Source of the DNA: Lysobacteraceae bacterium
Lineage (GTDB): Bacteria; Pseudomonadota; Gammaproteobacteria; Xanthomonadales; Xanthomonadaceae
Reading direction: 5' to 3'
DNA: 64,000 nucleotides
NCBI GenBank assembly: GCA_016789405.1
Contig: JAEUPQ010000026.1
Span: 248,001 to 312,000 of the forward strand
Position numbers and translations under genes: made by a program. Numbering within the stretch: the stretch's first letter is position 1; the number at the start of each line of letters is the position of its first letter. Below, in pieces: positions 1 through 8,241 of the stretch. The notes beneath the pieces are model-generated. The model was not told the origin of the DNA. It searched no databases and saw nothing but the letters and a program-made list of their open reading frames with translations.

Positions 1-395
1 AGGTCGCCGGCTTCGCAGAGCACTTCGTAGACCTTGCCGTCGACGTGCAGGCTGAACAGGCCGGAGCCGGCAACGAAGAAGCGGACTTCGTCTTCGACGT
101 GGTAGTGCTCGTCGAGGAACTTCGTGCGCATCGCCTCTCGGTTCGGGTTGTCCGGCGCGATGCTGACCACGTCGATCGTGGTGAAACCGCGCGCGGCGCT
201 GATGCGGTCGATGTCGCCCTGGTAGGCGGCGATGATCGTCTCCGGCGCATCGCCGGGCTGGATGGCCTGCGTGGCCTGCCATTGCTCGAAGTCGACGCCG
301 ATGGTTCGCAGCGCCGTGGCCATTTCGGCGTGGTCGTGGATCACCGACAGCGGGGTGTCGGGGCGGTCGTCGGCGAAGATGCGCAGGCGGCTCAT
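1..395 (-). CDS. mtnD: Acireductone dioxygenase, N-terminal part (cut by window edge)
   Basis: Metal-dependent cupin enzyme of the methionine salvage pathway. It oxidises acireductone to the 2-oxoacid precursor of methionine plus formate (Fe form). The first 131 codons are present, of roughly 180 expected; the gene runs off the left edge. The metal-binding cupin motif [11 protein letters not shown] is visible around residues 97-107, followed by the glycine-rich turn [11 protein letters not shown]. The start ATG lies 54 bases after the mtnB stop on the same strand, so the two genes are probably co-transcribed. The methionine-salvage neighbour makes the assignment secure. Confidence 0.93.
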   Translation of the reverse strand, partial: MSRLRIFADDRPDTPLSVIHDHAEMATALRTIGVDFEQWQATQAIQPGDAPETIIAAYQGDIDRISAARGFTTIDVVSIAPDNPNREAMRTKFLDEHYHVEDEVRFFVAGSGLFSLHVDGKVYEVLCEAGD

Positions 396-449
396 GCGTG
401 TGTTCCGTGGGGGGACGTGGTGCCTGCCGGCGTGCGGCAGGGGGAGGGC

Positions 450-1097
450 TCAGCCGCGCAGGCGGCGCATTTCCAGCTCGCAGCCGAGCATGAATTCGAA
501 CGCGTCCAGGTGGCGGCGGGCTTCGGAGATGTCCTTGCCCCAGGCGTACAGGCCGTGGCCGGCGATGAGGTAACCCCAGGTGTTGGGCTCGGTCAGCACC
601 GCGTCGACACTGGCGGTGAGTTCGTCCATGTCCTGCGAGTTCGGCACCACCGGCAGGTCGAACGTCTTTTCGTGCGTGGTGTGCCCGCGCAGCGCCTTGA
701 ACAGCTCGTAGCCTTCCAGGCGCACGCGGCCTTCGGGCGCGTAGAGCAGGCCGGCGATGGTCTGGGTGGGCGAGTGGGTGTGCAGGACGGCGCCCACGTC
801 CGGGTAGCGGCGGTAGAGATGGGTGTGCAGCGCGGTCTCGGCCGAGGGGCGGTGGTGCGTGGCGACCGGCTGGTTGTCCATGTCGACGACCATGATGTCG
901 GCTTCGCTGAGGCGGCCCTTGTCCTTGCCGGAGATGGTGATCGCGGCCAGGTCGGCACTCATCCGGATGGAGAAATTGCCGGCGGTGGCCGGGGTCCAGC
1001 CCTTGGCGGCGAGCTCGCGGGTGTGCGAGACGATCTGGGCGGCGCAACCGGCGTACAGGTTGTGATCGAAGGCGGGGGTGGCGGCTGGATTGTTCAT
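450..1097 (-). CDS. mtnB: Methylthioribulose-1-phosphate dehydratase
   Basis: Cytoplasmic zinc enzyme (215 aa, normal length) of the class II aldolase/adducin fold. It dehydrates 5-methylthioribulose-1-phosphate in methionine salvage. Visible motifs are TAGNFSIR near the N terminus, the acidic/His stretch ETALHTH, the zinc pair in VLHTHSPT and a later His in [10 protein letters not shown]. It precedes mtnD on the minus strand and follows a second class II aldolase-family gene. The start ATG gives a normal N terminus ([10 protein letters not shown]). Confidence 0.93.
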   Translation of the reverse strand: MNNPAATPAFDHNLYAGCAAQIVSHTRELAAKGWTPATAGNFSIRMSADLAAITISGKDKGRLSEADIMVVDMDNQPVATHHRPSAETALHTHLYRRYPDVGAVLHTHSPTQTIAGLLYAPEGRVRLEGYELFKALRGHTTHEKTFDLPVVPNSQDMDELTASVDAVLTEPNTWGYLIAGHGLYAWGKDISEARRHLDAFEFMLGCELEMRRLRG

Positions 1098-1150
1098 GGC
1101 GCGCAGTGTAGCGGACCCGCCCTGACGGCAATATGGACCCTCGGGAGCCT

Positions 1151-1171
1151 CTTATTCCACAAAGGAATAAG
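1151..1171. terminator. Short perfect hairpin between the class II aldolase and mtnB
   Basis: CTTATTCC (1151-1158) and GGAATAAG (1164-1171) form an 8-bp perfect stem with a 5-base loop. It lies just past the aldolase stop codon and 54 bases before the mtnB start on the minus strand. No T-run follows, so it may be an attenuator or an operator rather than a full terminator. Confidence 0.35.
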
Positions 1172-1176
1172 GCGCT

Positions 1177-1836
1177 TCAGTCGTCCGAGCGCTGCTGTCC
1201 GTAGCCGCGGAATTTCTCGACGACCAGGGCCATTTCCTCGGCCGGCAGGTTGCGGGTGGGGCCCAGGCTGCGTGCCAGCATGTACTGGCGGGCGAGGTTC
1301 TCCACTTCCTGGGCCAGGGCGTAGGCATCGGCGAGGGTCTTGCCGATCGCGACCTGGCCGTGGTTCGCCATCAGGCAGGCCTTGAACTCGCCGTGGAGCA
1401 CGCGCAGCACGTTGTCGGACAGTTCGGCGGTGCCGAACGTGGCGTAGTCGGCGCAGGGGATCTCGGCACCGCCGGCGACCGCGACCATGTAGTGGAAGGC
1501 CGGGATGCCTTCGCCCAGGCAGGCGAGGGCGGTGGCATAGGTCGAGTGCACGTGGACCACCGCGTTCGCCTTCGGGTAGGCGCGCAGGATGTCGCAGTGG
1601 AAGCGCCATTCGCTGGACGGGATCAGCTGGCCTGGCGGGCAGCCGCCATCGGCTTCGAGGAAGACGATGTCTTCGGGCTGCAGGCGGTCGTAGGCGCGGC
1701 CGGTCGGCGTGATCAGCAGGCCGTCGCCCCAGCGCAGGCTGGCATTGCCCGACTTGCCGAGCGACAGGCCGCTGGCGTTCATCGCGCAGCAGTGGTCGAT
1801 GAGGGATTGGCGGGCGGCCCGTTCGTGGTCCTGCAT
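1177..1836 (-). CDS. Class II aldolase/adducin family protein
   Basis: 219-residue cytoplasmic protein with the fuculose-phosphate-aldolase fold. It shows the GKSGNASLRWGDG substrate loop, the zinc-binding VHVHSTYA pair and a later ANHGQVAIG motif. The chosen ATG (1836) starts MQDHERAARQ; upstream in-frame sequence is not aldolase-like and crosses the divergent HiPIP gene. It is a distant paralogue of the next gene, mtnB, so two members of one fold sit in tandem. It could be a sugar-phosphate aldolase, or could act on a methylthio-pentose phosphate as in the dihydroxyacetone-phosphate shunt. The substrate cannot be read from sequence. Confidence 0.85.
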   Translation of the reverse strand: MQDHERAARQSLIDHCCAMNASGLSLGKSGNASLRWGDGLLITPTGRAYDRLQPEDIVFLEADGGCPPGQLIPSSEWRFHCDILRAYPKANAVVHVHSTYATALACLGEGIPAFHYMVAVAGGAEIPCADYATFGTAELSDNVLRVLHGEFKACLMANHGQVAIGKTLADAYALAQEVENLARQYMLARSLGPTRNLPAEEMALVVEKFRGYGQQRSDD

Positions 1837-1959
1837 GCGGACTGCACCTGGAGGAATTGCGGGGGCGCAAGGATACCGCGCCCGGGTTTGATCCGGCTCA
1901 AGGTGCCAGGCCGGGCACCGTCGCAGACTGTCGGCAGTTCCCCACAGGATCCCAGCCAG

Positions 1960-2289
1960 ATGCGCCACGATGCCTCCCGCCGCCGCTTCCTGACCATCGC
2001 CGTGGTCGCCGCCGCCACCGCCCCGATCGCGATGCGCGCCACCTCCGCCGAGGCCGCCCCCCCGGCCGCCTTGCCCAAGCTGCCGGCGACCGATGCCGCC
2101 GCCAAGGCACTGGCCTACACCGAGAACGCCACGGGCGTGAAGCACGCTGCGTTCAAGGCCGGCAGCAGCTGCGCCAACTGCAACTTCTTCAAGGGCGCGA
2201 AGGGCCAGGCCTACGGCCCGTGCACGCTGTTCCCGAAGAACACCGTCGCCGCCAAGGGCTGGTGCAGCGCATGGGCGAAGAAGCCCTGA
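1960..2289 (+). CDS. High-potential iron-sulfur protein (HiPIP), Tat-exported
   Basis: 109-residue periplasmic electron carrier. The N terminus has a twin-arginine signal (SRRRFLTIAV) followed by an Ala-rich hydrophobic stretch and a likely cleavage near TSAEA. The mature part carries the four cluster cysteines in HiPIP spacing: Cys71 and Cys74 (CANC), Cys88 (YGPC) and Cys102 (GWC), with the typical FP and GWCSAW context. Such proteins shuttle electrons to reaction centres, cytochrome oxidases or thiosulfate oxidation. Nothing next to it shows its partner. A strong terminator follows 31 bases after the stop. Confidence 0.93.
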   Translation: MRHDASRRRFLTIAVVAAATAPIAMRATSAEAAPPAALPKLPATDAAAKALAYTENATGVKHAAFKAGSSCANCNFFKGAKGQAYGPCTLFPKNTVAAKGWCSAWAKKP

Positions 2290-2320
2290 CGCTTGCGGCC
2301 GTTCCCTCTCGCACAAAAGG

Positions 2321-2346
2321 AAACGGCGCGGGTGACCGCGCCGTTT
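2321..2346. terminator. Bidirectional intrinsic terminator between HiPIP gene and permease
   Basis: AAACGGCGCGG and CCGCGCCGTTT form an 11-bp stem with a GTGA loop. T-rich sequence lies on the plus side and an A-run (aaaagg) lies before the stem, so it can serve both convergent genes. Confidence 0.85.
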
Positions 2347-2374
2347 TCGTTGTTTCGCTTGCCTGGTATCGCGA

Positions 2375-3850
2375 TCAGGTGCCGTTCGCGAGATGGCTGC
2401 GACGGTAGCCGTACGAGGCATACACGATCGCGCCGATCGCAGCCCAGCCGAAGAACATGCCGATGGTGTAGAGCGACAGGTTCAGGAACAGCAGCAGGCA
2501 GCCGGCGATGGCGAGCGGGCAGACCACCCACACCATCGGCGTCTTGAACGGACGACGGCGACCCGGATCCTTCACGCGCAGGATCATCACTGCAGCAGCC
2601 ACCGCGATGAAGGCGAACAGCGTGCCGGAGTTCGAGATGTCGGCCAGGATGCCCACCGGGAACATCGCGGCGAACAGCGAGACGAACACGCCGGTGATCA
2701 TCGTGATCACGTGCGGGGTGTGGAACTTCGGGTGCACCTTCGACAGCGCTTCCGGCAGCAGGCCGTCGCGCGACATGGTGAAGAAGATGCGGGTCTGGCC
2801 GTAGATCATCATCAGGACGACAGACGGCAGCGCCAGCGCAGCGGCGAGGCCGATCGCGTTGCCCCAGCCGGCGAAGCCGAGCATCTTCAGCACGTGGGCG
2901 AGCGGTTCCTTGCTGCACACCAGGGCTTCGCTGCCGGCGCAGGCCGCAGCCAGCTCCGGGGTGCCGGGGTGGAAGGCCACGCCGTTGGCGTCGAACATCG
3001 GCTGCGCGCCGATCGAGCCGACCGCACCGTAACCGACCAGCATGTAGAAGATCGTGCAGACCGCGAGCGAGCCGATCAGGCCGATCGGGATGTTGCGGTT
3101 CGGGTTCTCGGTTTCTTCGGCCGCGGTGGAGACAGCGTCGAAGCCGACGTAGGCGAAGAAGATCGATGCCGCTGCGCCGAGCACGCCGATGCCGCCGAGC
3201 GGGCTGCCCCAACCGGTCGGGAAGAAGGGTTCGAAGTTCACGTCCTTCGCCGCCGGCACCGCGATCACGATGAACGCGGCCAGCGCGACCACCTTGATCA
3301 GCACGAGGATGGCGTTGACCTTGGCCGACTTCGACGTGCCGATCACCAGCAGGCCGGTGACGGTCAGCGCGATCAGGAAGGCCAGCAGGTTGAATGCGCC
3401 GCCGTCCATGGGACCGGTCCGCAGCGCCAGGGGCAGTTCCATGCCGGCACTGGCGAGCAGTCCGTTCATGTAGCCCGACCAGCCGACGGACACTGCGCCT
3501 GCAGCGACCGCGTACTCGAGGACGAGCGCCCAGCCGACGGTCCAGGCCATGGCCTCGCCCATCACGCCGTAGGTATAGGTGTAGGCCGAACCGGAGACCG
3601 GGACCATCGCTGCGAGTTCGGAGTAGGCCAGTGCGGCCAGTGCGCAGACGATGGCAGCGATCACGAAGGCGATCATCATCGCCGGACCGGCCTTCTGCCC
3701 GGCTTCCGCGGTCAGCACGAAGATGCCCGTGCCGATGATCGCACCGATGCCGAGCATCGTGAGCTGGAATGCGCCGAGCTGGCGCTTGAGAGCTTTCTTT
3801 TCAGCCGTCTCGATAATCTTGTCGAGCGGTTTGACGCGCCAAAAGAGCAT
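2375..3850 (-). CDS. APC-superfamily amino acid permease
   Basis: 491-residue inner-membrane transporter with about twelve hydrophobic segments. The first helix has the APC hallmark GIGAIIGTGIFVLTA, and the fourth region contains AEETENPNRNIP, as in the cationic amino acid transporter (YhdG/CAT) branch. The start at 3850 is supported by the ribosome-binding site AAGGGGA seven bases upstream and gives the usual short cytoplasmic N terminus (MLFWRVKPLDKI). It is divergent from the NUDIX gene and converges on the HiPIP gene. The substrate is probably an amino acid; which one cannot be told. Confidence 0.9.
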   Translation of the reverse strand: MLFWRVKPLDKIIETAEKKALKRQLGAFQLTMLGIGAIIGTGIFVLTAEAGQKAGPAMMIAFVIAAIVCALAALAYSELAAMVPVSGSAYTYTYGVMGEAMAWTVGWALVLEYAVAAGAVSVGWSGYMNGLLASAGMELPLALRTGPMDGGAFNLLAFLIALTVTGLLVIGTSKSAKVNAILVLIKVVALAAFIVIAVPAAKDVNFEPFFPTGWGSPLGGIGVLGAAASIFFAYVGFDAVSTAAEETENPNRNIPIGLIGSLAVCTIFYMLVGYGAVGSIGAQPMFDANGVAFHPGTPELAAACAGSEALVCSKEPLAHVLKMLGFAGWGNAIGLAAALALPSVVLMMIYGQTRIFFTMSRDGLLPEALSKVHPKFHTPHVITMITGVFVSLFAAMFPVGILADISNSGTLFAFIAVAAAVMILRVKDPGRRRPFKTPMVWVVCPLAIAGCLLLFLNLSLYTIGMFFGWAAIGAIVYASYGYRRSHLANGT

Positions 3851-4007
3851 TGACCATCCCCTTGCAATGTTGAACGCCGGCGCTCGCAGCCCCGGAACCC
3901 GGCGACCATACCCGGCCCGTGGACCATGCACAAGAGCATGGATTTGCCGCGAAGCGGGCGCGCGAGGCGATAATGCAAGGCCGTTTTCGTCGATGGTGCA
4001 TTGCAGC

Positions 4008-4565
4008 ATGATCGTTCCGTATGCCGATCGCGCATCGCTTGTTGCAGATCTTGAACGCTACGCACAGGCATGGCCGTCCGAGGCCGAAGTGGTCGCGCAA
4101 TTCCTCGCCCTGGCCGTCGATCCGGCCGACCCGTTCGTGCGCGATCGCCTCGAAGGTCATTTCACGGGTTCGTCGTGGCTGGTCAATGCGGCCGGCACGC
4201 ACCTGCTGATGACCCATCACCGCAAGCTCGATCGCTGGTTGCAACTAGGCGGCCACGCGGACGGTGACCGCGATCTCGCCGCAGTGGCACTGAAGGAAGC
4301 GGAAGAAGAGTCGGGTCTGGTCGACCTCGTGGTCGAACCGGAGATCTTCGATCTCGACCGGCACTGGATACCCGAGCGCAAGGACGTTCCGGGTCACTGG
4401 CACTACGACGCACGCTACGTGGTGCGCGCGACCGGCAGCGAAGTGTTCGCGATCAGCGACGAATCACACGCGCTGGCGTGGCGCGAGATCTCGGCCTTGC
4501 AGGATGACCCGGCGACGGAGCCGTCGATCGTCAGGATGTCCCGCAAATGGCTTGCACGACGGTGA
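4008..4565 (+). CDS. NUDIX hydrolase
   Basis: 185-residue cytoplasmic protein. The NUDIX box lies around residues 83-106 (GGHADGD ... KEAEEESGL). The core EAEEESG matches the metal-binding half, but the first Glu of the usual Gx5E pattern is an Arg and the usual RE is KE. The motif is therefore slightly off-consensus in its first half. It is transcribed away from the permease; the ATG at 4008 is the start that gives the expected domain boundary. The substrate is unknown. Confidence 0.85.
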   Translation: MIVPYADRASLVADLERYAQAWPSEAEVVAQFLALAVDPADPFVRDRLEGHFTGSSWLVNAAGTHLLMTHHRKLDRWLQLGGHADGDRDLAAVALKEAEEESGLVDLVVEPEIFDLDRHWIPERKDVPGHWHYDARYVVRATGSEVFAISDESHALAWREISALQDDPATEPSIVRMSRKWLARR

Positions 4566-4708
4566 GCAGACCCGCGTAGGGCGAGCCTGCCGCCCGCCCG
4601 GGCCTTTGCCGGATCTGGCCGCAGCGGGCATGTGCGGCATGCCGGCGTCGTCGTCCGCTGCTAGGCTCGAAGCGCGGCCAATCGGGCCGCGCCTTCAAGG
4701 AATGAAGC

Positions 4709-5032
4709 ATGAAACTCCACGCTCTCGCCGCACTGCTGCTCGCCAGTCTCGCCGCGTTTCCGGGTCAGGCCTATACGCCGGGCGTCTCGCTGGACTGTTC
4801 AGGCCAGAACTACTGCACCGTCTCGATCAGCGGCACCTCGTACACCAGCATTACCTGGAGCATCGATTCGGGGCAGACCGATGCGATCTATCCGATCGAC
4901 TGCACGAATCTCGACTACTGCATCTTCCGCTGCATGAACCAGCCGGGTTACGTGCAGGCAAGCGTCTACGTGTGGAACAACCAGACGCTGGTGGGATACG
5001 ACAGCAAGCCGGCGTTGTGCTCGGAGATGTGA
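4709..5032 (+). CDS. Small secreted cysteine-rich protein, unknown function
   Basis: 107-residue protein with a clear Sec signal peptide (MKLHALAALLLASLAAFPGQA, likely cut after residue 21). The mature part of about 86 residues holds six cysteines (30, 36, 65, 71, 75, 104), enough for three disulfides, and is rich in Tyr, Ser and Thr. A good ribosome-binding site (AAGGAA) precedes the ATG. It stands alone between a NUDIX gene and the convergent efpL. I do not recognise the family; the composition suggests a small beta-rich extracellular or periplasmic protein. Confidence 0.75.
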   Translation: MKLHALAALLLASLAAFPGQAYTPGVSLDCSGQNYCTVSISGTSYTSITWSIDSGQTDAIYPIDCTNLDYCIFRCMNQPGYVQASVYVWNNQTLVGYDSKPALCSEM

Positions 5033-5044
5033 ATGCCGGATCGA

Positions 5045-5074
5045 CGCGTCATCCCGGTCGAGCGGGATGACGCG
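5045..5074. repeat. 12-bp inverted repeat between convergent genes
   Basis: CGCGTCATCCCG and CGGGATGACGCG pair perfectly around a 6-base loop. No T-run follows on either strand. The GTCATCCCG core resembles dispersed REP-type palindromes, but it may simply act as a weak terminator for the secreted-protein gene and efpL. Confidence 0.55.
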
Positions 5075-5106
5075 CATGCATTCCTCACTCCGTCGCGCGG
5101 AATGCG

Positions 5107-5673
5107 TCAGTCCGCGCGACCCGCGAATTCGCCGGTGACGGTGTTCACCCACACCTTCTCGCCATTGCCGATGTACTCGGGCACCTGGATCTCGATGCCG
5201 GTGTTGAGCTTGGCCGGCTTCGGCCGCTTGGTGGCGGTGCCGCCCTTGAGTTCCGGCGGGGTTTCGATCACTTCGAGGATCACGCTCTGCGGCAACTGCA
5301 GGCCGACCGGTGCATCGTCGATCACCTGCACGTAACAGCCGGTCAGGCCGTCGGTGATGTAGCCGGCGGCATCGCCGATCGCACCCGGATCGAGCGTGTA
5401 CGGCGTGAAATCCTCGTCGTCCATGAACACGAACGCATCGCCGTCCTTGTACGAAAAGGTCGCCTGGCGGCGAGCGAGATCGACTTCCTTCAGATCGTCG
5501 TCGCCACCGACGCTGATGTCGAGCTTGGTGCCGCCGGGCACGCTGTACATGGTGAAGCGGTATTTCACGTTGCCGCCGCGGCCCTGCGGCGAGCTGCGCT
5601 CGATGTCGCGGATCTGGTAGGCGCCGCCGTTGTATTCGACGACGTTGCCTTTCTTGATGTCGTAAGCCTTCAT
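5107..5673 (-). CDS. efpL: Elongation factor P-like protein EfpL (YeiP)
   Basis: 188-residue paralogue of EF-P that helps ribosomes through polyproline and related stall sites. It has the three-domain EF-P layout: an N-terminal KOW-like domain ([10 protein letters not shown]), an OB domain with the [13 protein letters not shown] stretch, and a C-terminal OB domain with [15 protein letters not shown] and the terminal GRAD seen in YeiP. The loop that reaches the P-site reads SSPQGRGG (residues 27-34). It has an Arg instead of the modifiable Lys of EF-P, which is diagnostic of the EfpL branch. Confidence 0.92.
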   Translation of the reverse strand: MKAYDIKKGNVVEYNGGAYQIRDIERSSPQGRGGNVKYRFTMYSVPGGTKLDISVGGDDDLKEVDLARRQATFSYKDGDAFVFMDDEDFTPYTLDPGAIGDAAGYITDGLTGCYVQVIDDAPVGLQLPQSVILEVIETPPELKGGTATKRPKPAKLNTGIEIQVPEYIGNGEKVWVNTVTGEFAGRAD

Positions 5674-5730
5674 GTCTTCAATCCGGGAGGACGTTGTGGG
5701 TATGTATGTCGTGCGGTCACGCCGTTGAGG

Positions 5731-6030
5731 TCAGGCGTCGCGCGAACCGTTCATCGTGCGGTAGAGGCGTTCGTTGATCCACCAGGTCGCCGCGCCCCAG
5801 AGCATGCCGCCGAAGGCGCAGAGCGCGGCGGCGATGCCGACCAGCATCGGCAGGCGCGGATGGTCCGTACCCAGCTTCAGGGTGACCATGATGGTCATGG
5901 CCACGAACATCAGCCCGCCCCAGGTCGCGAGGCCGCGCAGCAGCAGGAAACGCGTGAAACCCTGCGCGCGGATCGCCGGCCAGCGCTGGAGGATCCAGCG
6001 CTGCGTGCGTTGCGACGGGTTGCCGTTCAC
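5731..6030 (-). CDS. Small inner-membrane protein, unknown function
   Basis: 99 residues with two predicted membrane helices (about 30-50 and 60-84) between an Arg-rich N terminus (NPSQRTQRWILQRW) and a short C-terminal tail. The start is a GTG whose bases overlap the stop of the upstream SDR gene (GTGA), implying translational coupling with it. I do not recognise the family. The coupling to a fatty-acid-type dehydrogenase is the only hint of context. Confidence 0.7.
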   Translation of the reverse strand: MNGNPSQRTQRWILQRWPAIRAQGFTRFLLLRGLATWGGLMFVAMTIMVTLKLGTDHPRLPMLVGIAAALCAFGGMLWGAATWWINERLYRTMNGSRDA

Positions 6031-6797
6031 TTCGGCGCCAGGCGCGTGGCGCCGTCGAGGCGGATGGTCTCGCCATTGAGATAGGTGTTGCCGAGGATGT
6101 AGGCGACGAGGTCGGCGAATTCCTCCGGCTTGCCCAGGCGCGACGGGAACGGGATCGAGGCCGACAGCGACTGCTGTACGGATTCGGGCATGCCGTCGAC
6201 CATCGGCGTCCAGAAGATGCCGGGCGCGATCGTCATCACGCGGATGCCGAAGCGAGCCAGTTCGCGCGCCATCGGCAGGGTCATGCCGACCACGCCGCCC
6301 TTCGAGGCCGAATACGCGGCCTGGCCGATCTGGCCTTCGTAAGCTGCCACCGAGGCGGTGTTCACGATCACGCCGCGCTCGCCGTCGGTGCCGGCCTCGT
6401 TGGCCTGCATCAGCTGCGCCGCGGCCTTGGCGACGTTGAAGCTGCCGACCAGGTTGACCATGACCGTGGTCTGGAACTGCGACAGCGGCATCGGACCGTC
6501 CTTGCCCAGCACGCGGCCCGCACCGAGGATGCCGGCGCAGTTGATCGCGGCGTTGAGGCCGCCGAGGAAGTCCTTCGCGGCCGCGACATTGGCCGTCACG
6601 CCGGCTTCGTCGCTGACGTCGGTGCGGAAGTAGCGGGCGTTGGCTTCGCCGAGTTCGGCGACGGCAGCGGCGCCCTTGTCGTCGTTGACATCGAACAGGG
6701 CGACCTTGCCGCCGTTGGCCACGAGGTGCCTGGCGACGGCGAAGCCGAGGCCGGAAACGCCGCCGGTGACGATGGCGCGTGCCGAAGAAAGTTGCAT
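6027..6797 (-). CDS. SDR-family 3-hydroxyacyl-CoA dehydrogenase-like protein
   Basis: 256-residue short-chain dehydrogenase. The NAD-binding motif TGGVSGLG lies at residues 11-18, the NAG-type motif is NCAGILG, and the catalytic Ser and YxxxK are in NTASVAAYEGQIGQAAYSASK. The closest family by overall pattern (LSSARAIVTGG near the N terminus, IAPGIFWTPM late) is the type-2 3-hydroxyacyl-CoA dehydrogenase (HSD17B10/FadB2-like), acting in fatty or branched-chain acyl-CoA oxidation. The ATG at 6797 gives the standard N terminus. It is translationally coupled to the small membrane gene downstream. Confidence 0.87.
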   Translation of the reverse strand: MQLSSARAIVTGGVSGLGFAVARHLVANGGKVALFDVNDDKGAAAVAELGEANARYFRTDVSDEAGVTANVAAAKDFLGGLNAAINCAGILGAGRVLGKDGPMPLSQFQTTVMVNLVGSFNVAKAAAQLMQANEAGTDGERGVIVNTASVAAYEGQIGQAAYSASKGGVVGMTLPMARELARFGIRVMTIAPGIFWTPMVDGMPESVQQSLSASIPFPSRLGKPEEFADLVAYILGNTYLNGETIRLDGATRLAPK

Positions 6798-7165
6798 TGG
6801 GCTGTCCTGAACGCGGAAAACGCGCATTTTAGCCCAGCGGACGTCTCTGGCCCGAGGCGTCGTGGCGGCCGACCGTCCGTCCGGCCAAGACTGCCCGGTG
6901 TGACGGGCGCGTGGTATACAGCCCTCGTGCCGCACGGCCCGCCGCGCCGGCACCACAATCCGAATACCCCAGTCGTATCCAATTCCAGGGACAGCGTTGT
7001 GGCTGATACGAGACTGACGGCAGTGGCCACTGCCGACATCCCCCACGGGCGGGCGTGCCTTGCCTGTTCCGTGCGGACCTTTCGCCGCGCCGGGTCGACC
7101 GGGCGGTACTCCGCCCGTGGCCACGGGGCGGTCATGCATTTCATGCGCGAGACGGGCGGCTGACG
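6798..7165. other. Intergenic region ahead of the effector cassette, no gene seen
   Basis: A 368-base gap between the divergent SDR gene and the first effector gene. It must hold promoters for both directions, but I could not identify a convincing -35/-10 pair or an operator. No RNA gene, repeat or conserved small frame was seen. Confidence 0.5.
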
Positions 7166-8200
7166 ATGGCCGATCCGCGCCAGCAGGCGGCCGAAGTCGC
7201 CCGCGCCTACGACCAGGGCGATATCGCCAGCCTCGACGATGCCACCACGCGGCGCCTGGTCGCTTCGACCGTGCTCACTGCGGGCGTGGGCGGCGATGCC
7301 GGCGCGATCGGTCGGTTCGGCCATGTCGGTCGCTACCAGGTCGGGGCGGTGTGGCTGGCGGAGGCGGGCTGCATCGATGGCGAGCGCATGCGCGCGGCGA
7401 TGACCGCCGACGGCGCGCCGGGCGAGAAGGCCTGGGCACGCGCGGGCGGGATGCGGGCCTTCCTCCAGGAATCGTCGAACTGGTCGACCGGCCTCGATCT
7501 GCAAGCGTTCCGCGATGCGCCGGCGCTGCAGGATCGCGCGTTCCGCTCGCAGAGCGAGCGCTTCCACCAGCGCGCGGTCGATGAACGCGTGATCGACGGC
7601 GAAGACAGCCCCTTGCGCGTCGCCGGCTTCCTAAAGGCCTGCCATTTCTCCGGCTTCGGACAGGCGCGTGCCGCTGCCACGGGCGGGCGCGTGCATCGCG
7701 ACGGCAACGGCCCGAGCAATTACGACCTGATGCACGACATCACCCGCAATCGCGACGGCCTCAATGCCGTGCTCGACATCGGGGCGAAGGCGCAGAAGCA
7801 GCCGATGCCGGGCAGCCGTTCGCTGATGTCGGATCCGGATCATCCGGATCATCGGCTGTTCAAGCAGGCGGCATCGAACCTGGAGCAACTGGGGCCGAGT
7901 GGCTTCGCTTCGCGCGAAGCGCTGGAAAGGGCGGCTGCCGCCATCGCGGCGCACGCCAAGGCCTCGGGGTTCGTCGAGATCAGCCTCGTCAGTCGCACGC
8001 AGGCACCGAACGGGCAGACCTATCTGGTCGCGGTGCAGGGCGATCCGACCAATCCAGCGTCGAAGAATGCATTCATCGAGCACCAGCAGGCGACGACGCA
8101 GACGCTGGAGCAGAGCAGCCGGATCGCCGACGCCAGCAAGGTCGCCGATGTCGCGGCGGTGACGCAGGAACAGGCCAGGCAACAGGGCGGTGGGCGCTGA
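7166..8200 (+). CDS. Putative X-T4SS antibacterial effector with lysozyme-like domain and XVIPCD tail
   Basis: 344 residues with no signal peptide. The N-terminal half (about 28-190) resembles a phage/secreted lysozyme-like fold: GRFGHVGRYQVGAVWLAEAG (49-68), a mid WSTGLDLQAFRDAPALQDRAF stretch and GFLKACHFSGFGQA (154-167). In relatives of this fold an acidic residue is expected just before the GGD near residues 42-44. Here the positions read Ala-Gly-Val, so activity is uncertain. Residues 219-323 are a XVIPCD, the C-terminal signal bound by VirD4 of the Xanthomonadales T4SS (HPDHRLFKQAASNLEQL ... YLVAVQGDP ... QTLEQSS). The start ATG begins MADPRQQAAE. First gene of the effector cassette. 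Confidence 0.8.
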   Translation: MADPRQQAAEVARAYDQGDIASLDDATTRRLVASTVLTAGVGGDAGAIGRFGHVGRYQVGAVWLAEAGCIDGERMRAAMTADGAPGEKAWARAGGMRAFLQESSNWSTGLDLQAFRDAPALQDRAFRSQSERFHQRAVDERVIDGEDSPLRVAGFLKACHFSGFGQARAAATGGRVHRDGNGPSNYDLMHDITRNRDGLNAVLDIGAKAQKQPMPGSRSLMSDPDHPDHRLFKQAASNLEQLGPSGFASREALERAAAAIAAHAKASGFVEISLVSRTQAPNGQTYLVAVQGDPTNPASKNAFIEHQQATTQTLEQSSRIADASKVADVAAVTQEQARQQGGGR

Positions 8201-8241
8201 TCGCGTTCGTCGACCTCATTCATTTCCACAGGACAGGATCC

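Noticed and set aside
1837..1959. Possible SAM-type riboswitch ahead of the methionine-salvage genes
   Set aside because: The gap is short and divergent, and no riboswitch core was recognised.
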